From the NCBI GenBank assembly GCA_902495085.1, contig CABUWA010000031.1:1-15597 (forward strand): a DNA stretch of 15,597 bases, written 5' to 3'. Positions 14,273 to 15,597 of the stretch are shown here, in pieces. The notes under the pieces were generated by a model that made no database searches, was not told where the DNA came from, and saw nothing but the letters and a program-made list of their open reading frames with translations. Source of the DNA: an uncultured Collinsella sp. (GTDB lineage Bacteria; Actinomycetota; Coriobacteriia; Coriobacteriales; Coriobacteriaceae). Made by a program: the position numbers and the translations under genes. Position 1 is the stretch's first letter. Each line of letters opens with the position of its first letter.

Positions 14273-15597
14273 ATGACGAACAAAGAGCTGGCTCAAAAGC
14301 TGCTGGACCTTTTGGGCGGTAAAGACAACGTGCTCGCAAACGCGGCGTGCATGACGCGCCTGCGCGTGACCGTCAAAGACACGGGCAACGTCGACACGGA
14401 GGGTATTAAGGCGCTCGACGGCGTGATGGGCCTGGTCGAGGACGACACGATGCAGATCGTGCTGGGTCCGGGCAAGGTGAATAAGGTGCTCGAGGAGTTC
14501 TCCAAGCTCACCGGCCTTGCGAAAGGCGTTGCCGACGAGAGCGTGGTTGACGCTGCGGCCACAAACAAGGCCGCGCAGAAAGCCAAGTACGAGTCCAAGC
14601 CGGTTCAGGCCTTCCTCAAGAAGATTTCCAATGTCTTCGTCGCCCTGCTTCCCGGCATCATTGCGGCTGGCCTCATCAACGGTATCTGCAACGTCATTAA
14701 CGTCTCGACGGCAGGCGCGCTTGCAGGCGAGTGGTGGTACCAGGGCATTCGTTCCATGGGCTGGGCCCTGTTTGCCTATCTGCCCATCTTGGTGGGCTAT
14801 AACGCGGCACGTGAGTTTGGTGGCTCCGCTGCGCTGGGCGGCATCGCCGGCATGATGTGTATCGCCAACAGTGCCATGCCCCTGCTTGCGCCTGGCGCGG
14901 CTGATCCTGCCACTGCCATTCTGCTGCCGCTCACCAATGCGCAGTACAACCCCGCGGCGGGTGGCATGATCGCGGCTCTCATCGCTGGTGCATTTTTTGC
15001 CTGGATGGAGCGTCAGATTCGCAAGGTTATGCCCAACGCACTCGACACGTTCTTGTCCCCGCTGCTGGTGCTCATCATCGGCGCCTTTGCTCTGATGCTC
15101 GTCATCCAGCCGGTTGGCGCATGGCTGACGACTGCCATCTTTAGCGTTTTGACCTTTATCTTCGAGAAACTGGGCGTCCTGGGCGGCTATATCCTGTCGG
15201 CAGGCTTCTTGCCGCTGGTGTCCGTCGGCCTGCATCAGGCGCTCACGCCGATCCACGCTATGCTCAACGATCCCGACGGCGCTACCAAGGGTATCAATTA
15301 CCTGCTTCCCATCCTTATGATGGCTGGCGGCGGCCAGGTCGGTGCCGGTTTGGCGCTGTACTTTAAGACCAAGAACGCCAAGCTCAAGAAGTACGTCGCA
15401 GAGTCCATTCCCGTTGGAATCCTGGGTGTGGGCGAGCCTCTGATGTATGCTGTTACGCTGCCGCTCGTTCGTCCGTTTGTGACGGCCTGCCTGGGTGCCG
15501 GATTTGGCGGCGCGCTCGCGGCGCTGCTTCACATCGGCACGGTTTCTCAGGGCGTTTCCGGTCTGTTTGGCCTGCTGATCGTCGTTCCTGGCCAGCA
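14273..15597 (+). CDS. murP: PTS EIIBC permease, MurP-like (partial, 3' end outside window)
   Basis: Phosphotransferase-system permease predicted to import and phosphorylate N-acetylmuramic acid as MurNAc-6-phosphate, the MurQ substrate. 441 residues are present with no stop, so the C-terminal end is missing (E. coli MurP is about 474). The EIIB domain is residues 1-85, with the phosphorylated cysteine C26 in ANAACMTRLRVTV. A linker rich in Ala and Lys follows, and the EIIC domain from about 110 contains several membrane helices plus VSVGLHQALTPIH and GVGEPLMYAVTLPL, characteristic of the glucose/sucrose/MurNAc-type EIIC. AAGGAGG at 14262-14268 stands four bases before the ATG. No EIIA domain is fused in the visible part, so a separate EIIA is presumed. 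Substrate is inferred from the murR-murQ neighbours; a related glycoside-type EIIBC is the alternative. Confidence 0.88.
   Translation, partial: MTNKELAQKLLDLLGGKDNVLANAACMTRLRVTVKDTGNVDTEGIKALDGVMGLVEDDTMQIVLGPGKVNKVLEEFSKLTGLAKGVADESVVDAAATNKAAQKAKYESKPVQAFLKKISNVFVALLPGIIAAGLINGICNVINVSTAGALAGEWWYQGIRSMGWALFAYLPILVGYNAAREFGGSAALGGIAGMMCIANSAMPLLAPGAADPATAILLPLTNAQYNPAAGGMIAALIAGAFFAWMERQIRKVMPNALDTFLSPLLVLIIGAFALMLVIQPVGAWLTTAIFSVLTFIFEKLGVLGGYILSAGFLPLVSVGLHQALTPIHAMLNDPDGATKGINYLLPILMMAGGGQVGAGLALYFKTKNAKLKKYVAESIPVGILGVGEPLMYAVTLPLVRPFVTACLGAGFGGALAALLHIGTVSQGVSGLFGLLIVVPGQ

Overview
The window looks like chromosomal DNA of a high-GC Gram-positive bacterium of the class Coriobacteriia (Actinomycetota), most probably Collinsella or a close relative. 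This is inferred from overall GC, the style of the proteins, a split (two-subunit) transketolase, the secA-prfB and ftsE-ftsX neighbourhoods and recall of the group; no database was searched. Nearly all genes lie on the + strand, coding density is high, and both end genes run off the window.

Layout. (1) 1-2806: 3' part of secA overlapping prfB (release factor 2) by one base, closed by a hairpin terminator. (2) 2972-3862: a YitT/DUF2179 membrane protein whose short leader contains a terminator-like hairpin. (3) 4071-5844: a transketolase encoded as separate N- and C-terminal subunits one base apart, ended by a strong terminator. (4) 5845-6369: a 525-bp non-coding stretch with a degenerate 22-bp tandem repeat and two unrelated long palindromes (66 bp and 123 bp, the latter with 28-bp perfect arms). 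(5) 6370-8497: ftsE and ftsX, overlapping by 14 bp; FtsE has an unusual disordered N-terminal extension of about 170 residues. (6) 8621-10756: rnr (RNase R) with its own promoter. (7) 10757-12362: accessory-looking segment with a serine recombinase preceded by a 44-bp inverted repeat, and a VanZ-like membrane protein. (8) 12430-15597: murR-like regulator, murQ etherase and the start of a MurP-like PTS permease, a locus for uptake and breakdown of N-acetylmuramic acid.

How the genes work together. SecA, FtsEX and RF2 are core secretion, division and translation functions. FtsEX normally activates peptidoglycan hydrolases, while the mur genes recover wall-derived MurNAc: the PTS permease imports and phosphorylates it, MurQ removes the lactyl ether to give GlcNAc-6-P, and the RpiR-type regulator probably senses MurNAc-6-P. 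The transketolase serves the non-oxidative pentose phosphate pathway.

Most notable points: the RF2 codon-recognition tripeptide reads Ser-Pro-Thr instead of the usual Ser-Pro-Phe, in a window where 8 of 12 complete stop codons are TAG; the FtsE extension; the long palindromic elements upstream of ftsE; and the hairpin in the yitT leader. I saw no CRISPR array, tRNA, rRNA, defence island or clear new multi-gene system.
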